NCBI GenBank assembly: GCA_031308135.1
Contig: JAHLJT010008756.1
Location: 135,858,949-135,922,948 of the forward strand
Direction: 5' to 3'
DNA: 64,000 bases
Origin: Acheta domesticus
Lineage: Eukaryota > Arthropoda > Insecta > Orthoptera > Gryllidae
The notes below the pieces were generated by a model that was not told the DNA's origin, ran no database searches, and worked only from the letters and a program-made list of their open reading frames with translations. This document shows, in pieces, positions 45,201 to 56,753 of this stretch. Position numbers and translations under genes: made by a program. The first letter of the stretch is position 1, and each line of letters opens with the position of its first letter.

Positions 45201-45849
45201 TGAACTCGGTTTTTAGTATAATTATTTTCACTTAAACTTTTCCCTGCAACCACTGACGAGGGACAGGGATATATAACATAAAACAGGGATGGATATACAT
45301 ATAACATAAATTAAAATGCTACCTCTCCGTAGCTTAAATAATTCATGTTCATGTCCCACATTTTTGCTTGTTTTGTTGTAACAAAACAACGAAAAAGTTG
45401 GGAAGCGAACATGAATTATTTAAGCTACTAAGTCTCTGAAATAAACACCAATGTTTTTTGACTCAGTATTAATTGCTGTCAATGGTGCTATCGAAGTTCA
45501 AGACTAGGTGAATTTGTACACTTCGTTTTAATTCATACAAGTAAAACTAAGATTAAACGCGGATGTGCATGGGATAGATCCATGAACATTAAATCATTTA
45601 CTTTATTGCGGCTTGTGTACGGGAATCGTTGAGAATGCCAATGCCTGCCAAGGATCTGACGTCACGGATCAAGTGTTAAAGCTGTAATTTAGGAGTTAGA
45701 TGGAAGAACAGTTTATCTCTGGTTAGTCTGTACCGCGTTGCTTGACTTAAGACGTTTATTAGATTGATTAAAGGATAAGCGATTACTGGCGCGTGAGCTG
45801 CTAAGGTCTTTAGTAGGGATCTGAATTTCTGCAAAAGCAACCGCTTGAG

Positions 45850-46152
45850 GTCTCGACCTGTCACCGAGAGGTCATAGGTTCGAGTCCCAACGGCGGCAGG
45901 ATTTTTGACAGTAGCTTTTCAGCTAGGTCGAATTCTGTCGCTGTCTGGAGGAGGATTCTAGCGGCCAGCTGCTCTGATCGGTAGTTTTCCGCGTTTTTTT
46001 CCGATCAACACCAGCGAATGCCGGAGCAGCACTCTAACAAACGGTCGGTTTTTCCTTCCTCTTCCTTGTCCTATCTTCACCCCTTACACGAACACAGTAA
46101 CATACCCTACATTGCCACACATGCCGAGAGACCGATCGGGGCCTTAGAGCTT
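45850..46152 (+). repeat. SINE-A copy 4, left half
   Basis: B box GGTTCGAGTCCC at 45878-45889, then the GATTCTAGCGGCCAGCTGCTC core, running to ...GGGGCCTTAGAGCT. The sequence then switches abruptly to family A. The SINE resumes at 48713. Confidence 0.85.
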
Positions 46153-46154
46153 TC

Positions 46155-48711
46155 TACTTTTCCGTATACGTACGTATACACGGAGTGATATACGTAGTAT
46201 AGGGAAAGTTACGTAATGCGCGAAAAAATTCCCAATTTTCGGCGGAAAAAATTAATTGCCGCGCCGTGAAAACAAAAAAGTGGATAAAACCAGTTGCTAA
46301 ATTAAGCAAAAAAATCATCTAACACGTGGTGTAGCCAGAAACCCTGTTTTCTAGGTTCTTGATACCGAAAACCCAATTGAAAGGAAAACGTCTGTCTGTC
46401 CGTCCGTCTGTGAACACTGCTAGCGCCTAAACCGTACGTACGATTTCTTCCAAAATGGATATTCCCCGGTCGATCTGCTTCTAGTCAAAGCTTTGAGATT
46501 TTGAAAAAGATTCTTCAAAATTTGGGGGTACTTTATATGAAGCCCCCCGGGAATTTTCAAAATTTTCTCAAAAAACGGCTCCAATTTTTTTCTTTAAATT
46601 TCTTGTATGAATAGAGTAAAATACACTTATTAACATGGCATAGGTCCGATTTTCACGGATAACTCTGAATTTTCAAAATTGTGGAAATTTAAATTTTTTC
46701 GGCGTCTTTTTCCAACTACAAAATTTAAGATAGAGATTTTTCCTTCAAACAAAATGTGTTCTACAAAGTTTGTTATTTGTTTAAGGTCATGTACATTCAT
46801 TTGTAAATTTTAGTAGTTTTCGTGCAATATTGCGTGCAATATGTGCAATTTAAAAAAATTACAAAAACTAGATTTTCTCAAAAACGGCTCCAAATTTTTT
46901 CTTTAAACGTTTGGTAGGGATAGTGGTATATGTACTCTATCAGATGACATAAAGCCATATTGCTCTATAGGTTGTTTTTTTTCAAAAATTACAAAAATAT
47001 AAATTTTTTCACATGTTTCTCACGTCGATAATATTTACATTAGCGGCGATTTGTTCACATTAATATATTTACGAGTATATATGCTTTAAATAATGTCAAG
47101 TAAAGTTTCTCGAAAACACTACCGTTTTCTGTGAAAAGTAGTTCAAACTTTCGCATTTTCAGAATCGCTCAATCGCCATTTTCTCATATATGGCTGCAAT
47201 TTTTTCTTCAAACTTTTGTAACGGATAGTGCTAATTTATAGCGTAAAGTTTATTTTGAGTTATTTTTTGTTCTTTCAAAAATTACATAATTGTAATTTTT
47301 TTTTAAAGACCTCTCACATCTTTAATACGCTCATTTCCACCAATTTGTAAACATGATTATATTTGTGAGTGTAAGTGCTTCAAATAACGTCAAATAAAGT
47401 ATTTTGAAAACTCAAACATTTTCTGCGAAAATGAGCTTCAAATTTCGCATTTTTAGTAGCTCTAAAACGCCATTTTCTATAAAACGGCACATAATTTTTA
47501 AAAGAAAATTGCCATTTATGACTAGGTTTTTGTGTTCTTTAATATTCTAAAATTAATGTTTACGTTCAACCAATAAGAAACCGAAAAATTAAGAAAATGA
47601 CAATGGTATATTATGAATTAGTTTATAATGCTGTCCTTTTTTGCACGAATAAGAAGATATTATCGAACGAACGACGTTAGGAGTGTGTTCGGTAATATCT
47701 TCTTATGAGTGCAAAAAAGTAACATTAGGAACGAGTTGCATACATTATTTTTTTGTATAACAGTATTATGATTTAAAGAAGCGAAATTAATTTGGATGTT
47801 AAGTTGTAATTCGTAGTTTATTTTTTGAATTCATGTAATGACGTCATGAATGCTACCAAAGCAACTAATATGTTTACAAATGGCAATTAGTTTGAAAGTC
47901 ATGATTCAAAATAGTTACGTAATTCTAATTTTGTAGAGCTCCGAGTAGTATTAAAGAAGTCAAGAACTTTCAATAATTTGTGCAGGGATTTCCGGAATCA
48001 AAGAATATTGTGAGTACTGTGAGTTTCTCGTTTATTTCATTCAATAATTAATTATAGTTATTTAGTTTGTTTCTTTGGTACATTTTCTGGAATTACATGT
48101 AAGATTTTGGATTGTTGTTAGGCTGTTGATTACACGTAGGCTATTTTTTTTTCTATAACAGTCATTAATAATTTTAAAGTTCATTATAATTATTTCAACA
48201 GCTGGGTTTCATTGTAATATTTTCAATTTTATTTCTTCAAGAAATTTTAATAAAAAAGATGATATTGTTTGCAGGTGGAAAAGTTTTCTCACACCGTTAA
48301 AATGCACATTTCCAGTCATTTGTAAACACTATTGAATTTGTGAGTCTAAGTGCTTTGAAAGACTTCAAATGAAGTTTTTCGAAAACTCAAAACTTTTCTG
48401 TAAAAAAGAGCTTCAAATTTCGCATTAACAGTAGCGCTTAAACGCCATTTTCTTGAAACGGCTCCAAATTTTTCAACGAAAATTGCCATTTAGGGCAGGG
48501 TTTAATTGTTTTTTTTTATATTCTTAAAATAATAGTTTTGTACTACTATTGGAAAACCGAAAACTTAATAAAATGTCGAAAAAATGTAGTTGGGTGGCGA
48601 TAGATGGCAGCTGTCAAGAGTATTGGCAAGTCCGAAAAGCTAGCCGAGACCAAATGCAACAGAAAACAAATACGGGAAAGTCTGTGCCATTCTGTAGCAC
48701 CACTAGTTCTG
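46155..48711 (+). repeat. Family A repeat inserted in SINE-A copy 4 (composite)
   Basis: Head ACTTTTCCGTATACGTACG with the palindrome GTATACGTACGTATAC (46164-46179), AGGGAAAGTTACGTAATGCG, the GTCTGTCTGTCCGTCC block (46391-46406), GGGGGTACTTTATATGAAG (46528-46546), repeated AAAACGGCTCC-type segments, and the end GTGCCATTCTGTAGCACCAC with CTAG. The 47600-48255 middle is foreign or duplicated relative to the other copies, and 48255-48711 repeats the 3' portion. No frame is conserved, so it is non-coding. Confidence 0.75.
47636..47719. other. 33 bp arm hairpin inside the family A composite
   Basis: Arms 47636-47668 and 47687-47719 pair at 30 of 33 positions (CTTTTTTGCACGAATAAGAA at the left edge against TTCTTATGAGTGCAAAAAAG at the right edge), with an 18 nt loop. 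Confidence 0.85.
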
Positions 48712-48712
48712 G

Positions 48713-48906
48713 CTGGGGCGGTGCCCCGCCGGTGAGAGATACCTGGTTGGGGAAAACCCTGCTAGTTGACGGTTGGTCGGCGCCGGATCTCGCCATCCAG
48801 CGAGGAAAGGTCACCGCCACCTCGCGACGAAAAAACACGCACCTCACTTACGGGAAGAATGACCTCGGTAGTTGAAGCTCCCGGAATCACTAACAATCAA
48901 TCAATC
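48713..48906 (+). repeat. SINE-A copy 4, right half
   Basis: GGCTGGGGCGGTGCCCCGCC through AATCACTAACAATCAATCAATC, the 3' third of SINE-A, continuing exactly where the left half (45850-46152) breaks off. Confidence 0.85.
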
Positions 48907-49305
48907 GAGTCTCCCAAGGCTCTGCGATCGGGGTAAGGACAAGATCGCTGTCTAACGGGCATTTCGACCGACCGCCTTTCGGCTCTCGGTTATCTGCAGA
49001 ACAGTCGGGCGTCGCCGATCCCTTAACAATAGGGATGCGACCTCGATTTCGATGTTTTGAATTTCGATTTTGATGTTTCTATAAAAACATTGATTTTAAA
49101 AATGGATTGATAGAATCCTATGTTTTTTGGACATCGGTGTTTTCTGCTCCATGTTTTTATGTTTTATTTCTCAATGAAGAATTTTCATACTCACAACTTT
49201 GTAAAAGTTAAAATATGAAATAATAACTAATTTTGAACTACTTTCATTTAGCACATTATCCCTCGCTCTGATGGTCTTGTATTTCTTTCGTCTTTCATTG
49301 TATTT

Positions 49306-50505
49306 TACTTTCCCGTATACTAAAAGTACGTACCTACGTATAGTACGGGGAATGTTATGTAATGATGCGCGAAAAAACGACGGATTTTCGGCAGAAAAAC
49401 TCTTATTACAGGGCCCTGGTAACGAAAAAGTGGATAAATCCAGTTGCTAAATTAATTTAAAAAAACTCTCCTAACACGTGATGGAGCCAGAATCCCTATT
49501 TTGTGGGTCCTTGATACCGAAAAGCCAAATGAAAGCAAAACGTCTGTCTGACCGTCCATCTGTCTATGAACAACGCTAGCGACTAAACCGTTCAGCCGAT
49601 TTTTTCCAAAATTGATACTCCGCGATCGATCTTAATGATTTCGCGGCCCCTTGAATTTGAAACCGATATTTTAGTTTAGAGGGTAGTTTATATGAAGCCC
49701 CTGGGAAATTTTCAAAATTAAAAAAAATGGCGCCCATATTTTTAACTAAATTTTGTTGTTGCATAGTCTGAAGGTCATTTAAGAGAATGGTGTAGGTCTC
49801 ATGTCGGTTGAAAACTCTGAATTTTCGAAAATTGCAAAAATTTGAATTTTTGTCGGCGTCTTCCTCCAACTATAAAATTGCTGATAGAGATTTTTCCTCC
49901 ACATAAAATTTCTTCTCCACATAAAAGTTCTTTCATTAAGATCATGTACATTTTTTTTATTTTAGTAGTTTTTTGCATAATATTTGCGTGCAATATGTGC
50001 AATTTTAAAAAAAAAATTACAAAAACAAGATTTTCTCAAAAACGGCTCAAACTTTTTTCTTTAAACTTTTGGTAGGGATAGTACTAAATGTACTCTGAGA
50101 GGACATAAACGCCATATTGCTCTATTCTTTTATTTTTTCAAAACTTACACAAATGTAATTTATTGAAAGGTTTCTCAAATCTTTAATATGCACATTACCA
50201 GCAATTTGTAAGCATTATTATATTTGTGAATGTAAGTGCTTCAAATGACTTTAAATAAAGTTTTTTAACTTAAAACTCAAAAATGTTCTGTGAAAAAGAG
50301 CTTCAAATTTCGCAATTTTAGTAGCGCTTAAACGCCATTTTCTTAAAAACGGCTTCACATTTTTAAAAGAAAATTGACATTTAGGACGAGGTTTTAGTGT
50401 TCTATAATATTCTATAATTAATATTTCCGTTTAGCATTAGGAAACCGAAAGTAAGAAAATGTCAAAAAATGTACTTTGGGCAGCTATATATGGCAGGTAG
50501 TTTTC
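49306..50505 (+). repeat. Family A repeat, third large copy
   Basis: Begins ACTTTCCCGTATACTAAAAG and folds back on TAGTACGGGGAATGT within ~50 bp, a variant of the terminal palindrome. It then follows the family order (GATGCGCGAAAA, GTCTGTCTGACCGTCC, GATATTTTAGTTTAGAGGG, AAAACGGCTC) to GGCAGCTATATATGGCAG near 50500. It lacks the last ~190 bp found at 48.5-48.7 kb. Confidence 0.75.
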
Positions 50506-50869
50506 TCCACGAAATGTATTTATCGAAAATACATCTTCAAATAAGGTAATGCTTAATTTTTTTGAAAATACATGAAGTTTTTCTATAATTTCGTGACAAA
50601 CTTAATAGCCCCCTGCAAATTTTCTGCGCTTCAGACAGTAGATGCGTTGTAAATTAGAATTTGCAATTTTGTATACTATTTCTTTGTTCGTTTTTTCATT
50701 CGACCTTTTGTTATATATTTACACATTAATCTTTAAAGATATAATTTATTATATATAATATATTACAATGCAAGGTGTGCAACAATTGAATTCCGTTCCG
50801 CTGTCGCGAAGTTCTGTGTATTACGTGTCATTGTTGTGAGTTCATACAGCTGTATGGTATCAGGATTCT

Positions 50870-50985
50870 TTTTTCAATACAAGTTTACAAAACTTTTGTA
50901 TTATATTTTTATGCAGTTGTAGAATTCACATAATTTTGACAACACTGCGATGGAAACGGTGAGTTGTTCGCTTCTTGTTCCGTAA
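50870..50985. repeat. Direct repeat, left copy
   Basis: AATACAAGTTTACAAAACTTTTGTATTAT and the following GTAGAATTCACATAATTTTG…GCGATGGAAACGGTGAGTTG recur with few changes at 51680-51795, on either side of the fold-back. Confidence 0.8.
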
Positions 50986-51196
50986 GTTTTCAACATTTAA
51001 AAAAAAATACTTCGAGTTAAATTTAAAAGTTGAAATTTTTACTGACGTTTGGTGTAATAACCGTTTAGCATTTTTCAGATTGATATAGCTGCTTACAAAG
51101 GGGTTATAATTGTCTTTACGTTGATATTTGCATGAAAATATTTAGTTTTCAAAAAAAATATAGCCAGATGCTATACCATCTGTAATGAGTAAAGTA

Positions 51197-51592
51197 CAGT
51201 TGGTAACAGTCTTGTTTGTGCAGTCCATAATTTGCTCGAAAATCATTACTTTTAAATGCACAATTAAGACTAATGCAAAATATATTACAAAATAATTGAA
51301 TAATTCCAGTTGAATAAAATGTAACTTTACACCGAGATGAAATGGCCTTGAATTTGAAAATTCACCTTTTAGTTGCTCGGGAATCTTCCTAGTGACTACT
51401 TCCTTAGCGAATAAATGTGCTGGTGAATTTCAAATTCATGGCCATTTCGTCTAGGTGTACAAAGTTACGTTATATTTAACTGGAATTATTCAATTATTTT
51501 GTAATATAATTTGCATTAGTCTCAATTTTCCACTTAAAATTAATGATATTCGAGCAATTTATGGACTGTACAAACATGACTGTTACTATTCT
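51197..51592. mobile_element. Fold-back element with ~165 bp arms
   Basis: The left arm (CAGTC…CCATAATTTGCTCGAAAAT…GAATAATTCCAGTTGAATA) and right arm (TTAACTGGAATTATTCAATT…ATTCGAGCAATTTATGGAC) pair along most of their length around a ~60 nt centre. It is non-coding. Direct repeats lie outside it (50870-50985 and 51680-51795). Confidence 0.75.
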
Positions 51593-51679
51593 AAAACCAT
51601 GCAACAAATACAGTTACTCTCCTCTAATCGTGGCCCTATGAAATGCATTTCTATATTGTCCGGGTTATCAGACTTCTTT

Positions 51680-51795
51680 TTCCAATACAAGTTTACAAAA
51701 CTTTTGTATTATTTTTTATGCATTTGTAGAATCCACGTAGTTTTGGCAATGGCGCGATGGAAACAGCGAGTTGTTCGCGTCTTGGTTGAATTGGA
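51680..51795. repeat. Direct repeat, right copy
   Basis: Partner of 50870-50985 in the same orientation. The sequence continues into a segment also resembled at 41470-41580, so the unit belongs to a dispersed family. 51796-52165 is otherwise unassigned. Confidence 0.8.
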
Positions 51796-52165
51796 TGTTT
51801 TCAAATGATAGCCAAAGTGTTAGTAGCGCAGAAAGTGCAATATTTCAGTACTACGTAGCTGTTTCCAATAACGCGAGAAAGTATGTGCTGTTGTAGTTCC
51901 TAGTTTTACATGGAGAGGCGTTTTGTATCTTTATTTTGAGTTAAAATTTAATTATAAATTAATGTACACGGCCACTGTGAATTTAAATGTTGTTGCGCAC
52001 GAATTGAATGTTTGAGATTACTAAACCAGCGTTAAAACATTGATGTTTAAAAAATCTATGGTTTTTGATCGATGTTTTATTTTGAACATCGATGTTTTGT
52101 TGTGGATGTCGATGTCGCGACCGCTGCTCGACGCATGTACGAAATTTAAAGTCGCCGCGCGTAGT

Positions 52166-53539
52166 GATCGTTAAACTCTTTCAATTATTCTATTAACTGG
52201 ATGACAAGTATCAAATAATCGATTAATTGTACATAGATCTAGGGAGAAATAAAATAGAATTTTTGAAATAATTGAAGGCAAACAAAGAGTTTTAAATGTA
52301 ATTTAAAATAAACCTTTTTAGCTGTATCCATAAAATATAAGAACAACTAAAATAATGTTCATCAACTATTTTTATATTGTGAATCATTACACTATTAAAA
52401 CACAAGATTATTGAAATCTCTAATAATGTATAGGGGTCTTCAGTAAATTTTCAAATAAGCAAAGAAAAAAACTACATAAGACAAAAAATTTACATTCCAG
52501 AATTAAGTATAAAAGCACAAAAATATGCAAGGGAAAAATAATTCGTTTCATACCAATTGCAATGTAATTTATGTTTCTTACAAATCCGAATGTAATGCGC
52601 ATTTATTAAATACAATTAACATTTGGTCCTAACTTCATGATTATATAATAAAAACGCATATTCTAAACGAAATTGAGGTTCTTACTGTTCTTCCTAGCGT
52701 TAAAATGTCTTTTCGTCATTTAGCACAATTTATTGTGAAACAATTGATGTAAGCCGCTATGATCCCAGAATTGGCCGATGCAACAGCGGACAAACAACGG
52801 CGTCCACTGCAAATCAGCCTATTTAACTCCTTACTCTATCGTCACACAAGGATAGAGTTTTCAGTATTCTAAATACATGATTCACTATCATATACATACG
52901 TTGTACACTATATAATGAGGGAAAATTAATGAATTTGTACCATTGTTATGCAACAGAAAAACGCCTAATATTGTATTTTAGTATATGCTTAGAAACGACA
53001 AAAATAAATGTTCTAATTGTCTTTAATGCCCACTGTCGTATGAAAGAGGCCTAACAAATAATTCTTTTACTTGAGCCTTCCTTACCTTCTTGGAAGAACA
53101 TCTGGGACGGTGAGATATCAGTGTCGGAAGACGGGGTTATCGACTTGCCCCAGAATCGCGAGTGATATGTTTGCGTGCGAATCTGAGCCCAGCACTCACC
53201 CGTGGCGCACCGGTCACCTACGACTCATAGCTTCTCTTCTTTGTGTGAAGAGTTGTAGAGAACGCGAACTCTTCGTTTCTAAAGATACTACAGAATTTCA
53301 AATTCAAACCAAATGACATCCTCGATCTAGAACTAAACAAAAAATTGAAATTCAATACCGATCGAGTGGGATTAGTAAAAGTGAAAATGATTTTCACATA
53401 AATATTTAACCAAGAATAGAAGAAAATTAAATTAAATTAAATTTCAAGAAAAAAGGCTTCGAAATTTAAATATGCCTGGCCCTTGAAATACCTACATTGA
53501 TGAATATTTATTTTGTGTATTTTAATGTACGAGTTGTTA

Positions 53540-53590
<51 letters not shown>
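52166..53590. repeat. Duplicated block, copy 1 (ends in (TA)n)
   Basis: About 1.42 kb of non-coding sequence repeated at 56754-58185 with roughly 20 differences by eye. It shares even the unusual CTTCCTTACCTTCTTGGAAG/GTGTCGGAAGACGGGGTTAT segment and the terminal (TA)n. No gene is evident. Confidence 0.93.

Positions 53591-53622
<32 letters not shown>
53543..53622. repeat. (TA)n(CA)n compound microsatellite
   Basis: About 24 TA units followed by about 16 CA units. The short open frames across it are artefacts. Confidence 0.95.
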
Positions 53623-53624
<2 letters not shown>

Positions 53625-54160
53625 ATGGCCCATTGAACTTGACAAATCAAAGTAACTCGAAAAATATGCGACGTACTAAAAAATGTCAAAGGAAAAACAT
53701 TAATATATCCAAGGAGAACATCTGTCAGACCTAAAATCAAACTTCCCCGCTCGCCCCTCGAGGGTGAGGCGGGAGCCAACTTTGCAAACTTAAATGGGAA
53801 CCTCTACTTTGAAGGGGTTCCCATTTATAGTGAACTCCCTTTTATTGCAGATTCGGATTCTACACTAAAAAATACATAAGTTTGGTCAAAAACATTTTTT
53901 GATCCGATTATTTGCATTCATGTACGTTCAGCGGCTTCAAGCCGCCCGCGCTGATTTAACACGTTAAATCAAATTCTTTGATGATAAAATGAGGAAAATT
54001 TTCCATTAAAGTTTTCAAAGTTTCCTCCCCCCATCCCAAGGGGCCCTCTTTGATTTTAGATCAGGCAGATTTGCCCATTGGAGATATTATTTTTTGCGTG
54101 CAACATGTCTGGATCGTCTCTCTCGGTCAAAATATGTTTTAGACCAAAATTATGTATTTT
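53623..54160. repeat. Imperfect fold-back repeat with inner hairpin
   Basis: ACCTAAAATCAAACTTCCCC (about 53728-53747) has an imperfect complement near 54044-54062 (…CCCTCTTTGATTTTAGATC). Inside it AAATGGGAACC/GGTTCCCATTT (53792-53802 and 53816-53826) forms a perfect 11 bp stem. It starts right after the CA repeat with CAGGATGGCCCATTGAAC, like a MITE end. 54161-54482 holds a GC-rich CGGCGACC patch and nothing else. Confidence 0.5.
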
Positions 54161-54482
54161 TGTAACGATTCATTATAATACGAGAGGCGGGTTTCCTCAG
54201 TAGTTTCACTTCAGATCCTCCAGTGTGTCCGAGAGTCGTATTTTGGAGCTGTAATAATTTCGTAAATATATTTCGTTTACAAATTACACTTAATAAAATG
54301 GAAATTTTTGGTCATATATTTAAAAAAAAAACAATCAGTCCTCCTTTCTTTTCCTGGAACAGATGCGTGTTCCGACGTGGCGGTCTTGCCTTGCGAGGCG
54401 CAGGCCGCCGGATCGGAGTCCGCCGGTTATCGGCGACCGAGTGTCGGCGGCCTCGGCCGGTTACCGGCGACCGGGAGGCGTG

Positions 54483-54813
54483 TTTTGAATTTGCACTAGA
54501 CTTGTGCATGGGACTTACTTTAGAGCTCTTAGTAAAAAGCAATTACTTTTATTCTTCTCTTTCACTTCCATATTTACAAAACGGGTTGCAAATTATCTCT
54601 GATTTATTTCAGACCTCGCAGCTGAAAATTCAGCCCCAACTCTTTTTTACATTACCCAATATTCATAAATCTCATTCTAACAAGCGCCCTGCCACAATTC
54701 TTTTCGTATGTGTCTCAACAGAGGTGTGACGCTTGCGTTTCGTGCGTCGCCTCAATATCCAATCAGGGAGCTCTTAAATAAGTCCCATGCACAAGTCTAG
54801 TGCAAATTCAAAA
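54483..54813. mobile_element. Small element with 35 bp perfect inverted ends
   Basis: TTTTGAATTTGCACTAGACT begins the left arm (54483-54517), and the right arm (54779-54813) is its exact 35 bp complement. Pairing continues inward past one mismatch into GAGCTC words on both sides. The 261 bp between shows no gene. Confidence 0.8.
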
Positions 54814-54930
54814 CTTGCGGCGGGAGCCCGCACCCGGCTGCCAAGGAGGTCCAACTCGTGGTCTCGAGGGAAGGAGGGGCGAGCGAGCGCGGACCGGTAA
54901 AATCGCGGACAATGGAGTCCGCTGTTTTGC

Positions 54931-55432
54931 CTAGTGTAAGTGCATGTGCTTTTCTCGGGAGGTGGCATTTATCTTCCCTGCTGGATGGTGAGATCCGGCG
55001 CTGACATACATGTCGGCTAGCATTGTTTTCCCCACCGTGGTATCTCCACTAGCTGGGCTCCCCAGCCGAGACAAGCTGTAATATCCCGACAGGTCTCCCG
55101 GCATGTATGGAAGTGTAGTGCATGTTATACATGGTGTGTGTGTGTAAGCGGTGAGGATAGGTCAAGGAAGAGGAAGGAAAGATCGCGCGCGGTCCGTGGC
55201 CCGTTTGTTAGGGTACTGCTCCGGCATTCGCCTGGTGTTGATAGGAGAAACTACGGAAAAACGATCAGATAGCCAGCCGCTAGAAATATTCTCCAGACAG
55301 CTGCTGAATTCGATCTAGCTATGAAGTTAGTGTCGAAAATCCTGCCGCCGTCGGGACTCGAACCCCCTAGGATCTCCCGGTCAGAGCCACTCCAGTGACA
55401 TAAATTGATGCTTGAGCAGCCTAAGCCGGTCG
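54931..55432 (-). repeat. SINE-A copy 5
   Basis: Minus-strand copy with all SINE-A blocks: CTGGATGGTGAGATCCGGCG, the AGGAAGAGGAAGGAAAG middle, the CAGCCGCTAGAAATATTCTC core and a B-box complement GGGACTCGAACCCC near 55353-55366. Both ends are worn. Confidence 0.82.
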
Positions 55433-55753
55433 TTCTTTAAATTTTGACGTACCTACTTACTTCTTGCAAGAATAAGTACTGAAATTTCGTTTAATTAACA
55501 CTAAAAAACAGGAGAATGCAGAGTAAAGGGCGTCGTGTAGAGTCCGTTGATCATCGAATTGTAGCCTCATCAAATGTTGCTGAGAACTGCCTCCTAGGCC
55601 GATTTGATACACTGGTCGCTTTGTTCACTAATTTGGTCAACCTTTGATCTTGGGTTTTTTATTTTCTTGGTGCATGGGACTTGTCGTTCAACTGGAATAT
55701 CTCACGGTATTTCGCGTCGTTCTCGATCGTGCCCTAGGAGTCGCATGATCGTC

Positions 55754-56753
55754 NNNNNNNNNNNNNNNNNNNNNNNNNNNNNNNNNNNNNNNNNNNNNNN
55801 NNNNNNNNNNNNNNNNNNNNNNNNNNNNNNNNNNNNNNNNNNNNNNNNNNNNNNNNNNNNNNNNNNNNNNNNNNNNNNNNNNNNNNNNNNNNNNNNNNNN
55901 NNNNNNNNNNNNNNNNNNNNNNNNNNNNNNNNNNNNNNNNNNNNNNNNNNNNNNNNNNNNNNNNNNNNNNNNNNNNNNNNNNNNNNNNNNNNNNNNNNNN
56001 NNNNNNNNNNNNNNNNNNNNNNNNNNNNNNNNNNNNNNNNNNNNNNNNNNNNNNNNNNNNNNNNNNNNNNNNNNNNNNNNNNNNNNNNNNNNNNNNNNNN
56101 NNNNNNNNNNNNNNNNNNNNNNNNNNNNNNNNNNNNNNNNNNNNNNNNNNNNNNNNNNNNNNNNNNNNNNNNNNNNNNNNNNNNNNNNNNNNNNNNNNNN
56201 NNNNNNNNNNNNNNNNNNNNNNNNNNNNNNNNNNNNNNNNNNNNNNNNNNNNNNNNNNNNNNNNNNNNNNNNNNNNNNNNNNNNNNNNNNNNNNNNNNNN
56301 NNNNNNNNNNNNNNNNNNNNNNNNNNNNNNNNNNNNNNNNNNNNNNNNNNNNNNNNNNNNNNNNNNNNNNNNNNNNNNNNNNNNNNNNNNNNNNNNNNNN
56401 NNNNNNNNNNNNNNNNNNNNNNNNNNNNNNNNNNNNNNNNNNNNNNNNNNNNNNNNNNNNNNNNNNNNNNNNNNNNNNNNNNNNNNNNNNNNNNNNNNNN
56501 NNNNNNNNNNNNNNNNNNNNNNNNNNNNNNNNNNNNNNNNNNNNNNNNNNNNNNNNNNNNNNNNNNNNNNNNNNNNNNNNNNNNNNNNNNNNNNNNNNNN
56601 NNNNNNNNNNNNNNNNNNNNNNNNNNNNNNNNNNNNNNNNNNNNNNNNNNNNNNNNNNNNNNNNNNNNNNNNNNNNNNNNNNNNNNNNNNNNNNNNNNNN
56701 NNNNNNNNNNNNNNNNNNNNNNNNNNNNNNNNNNNNNNNNNNNNNNNNNNNNN
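55754..56753. other. Assembly gap, 1000 N
   Basis: Exactly 1000 Ns, a conventional placeholder size. The open frames spanning it are meaningless. Confidence 0.97.

Noticed and set aside
53513..53779. Frames with Ile-Tyr and Thr-His (or Val-Cys) runs
   Set aside because: Translation of (TA)n(CA)n microsatellite DNA.
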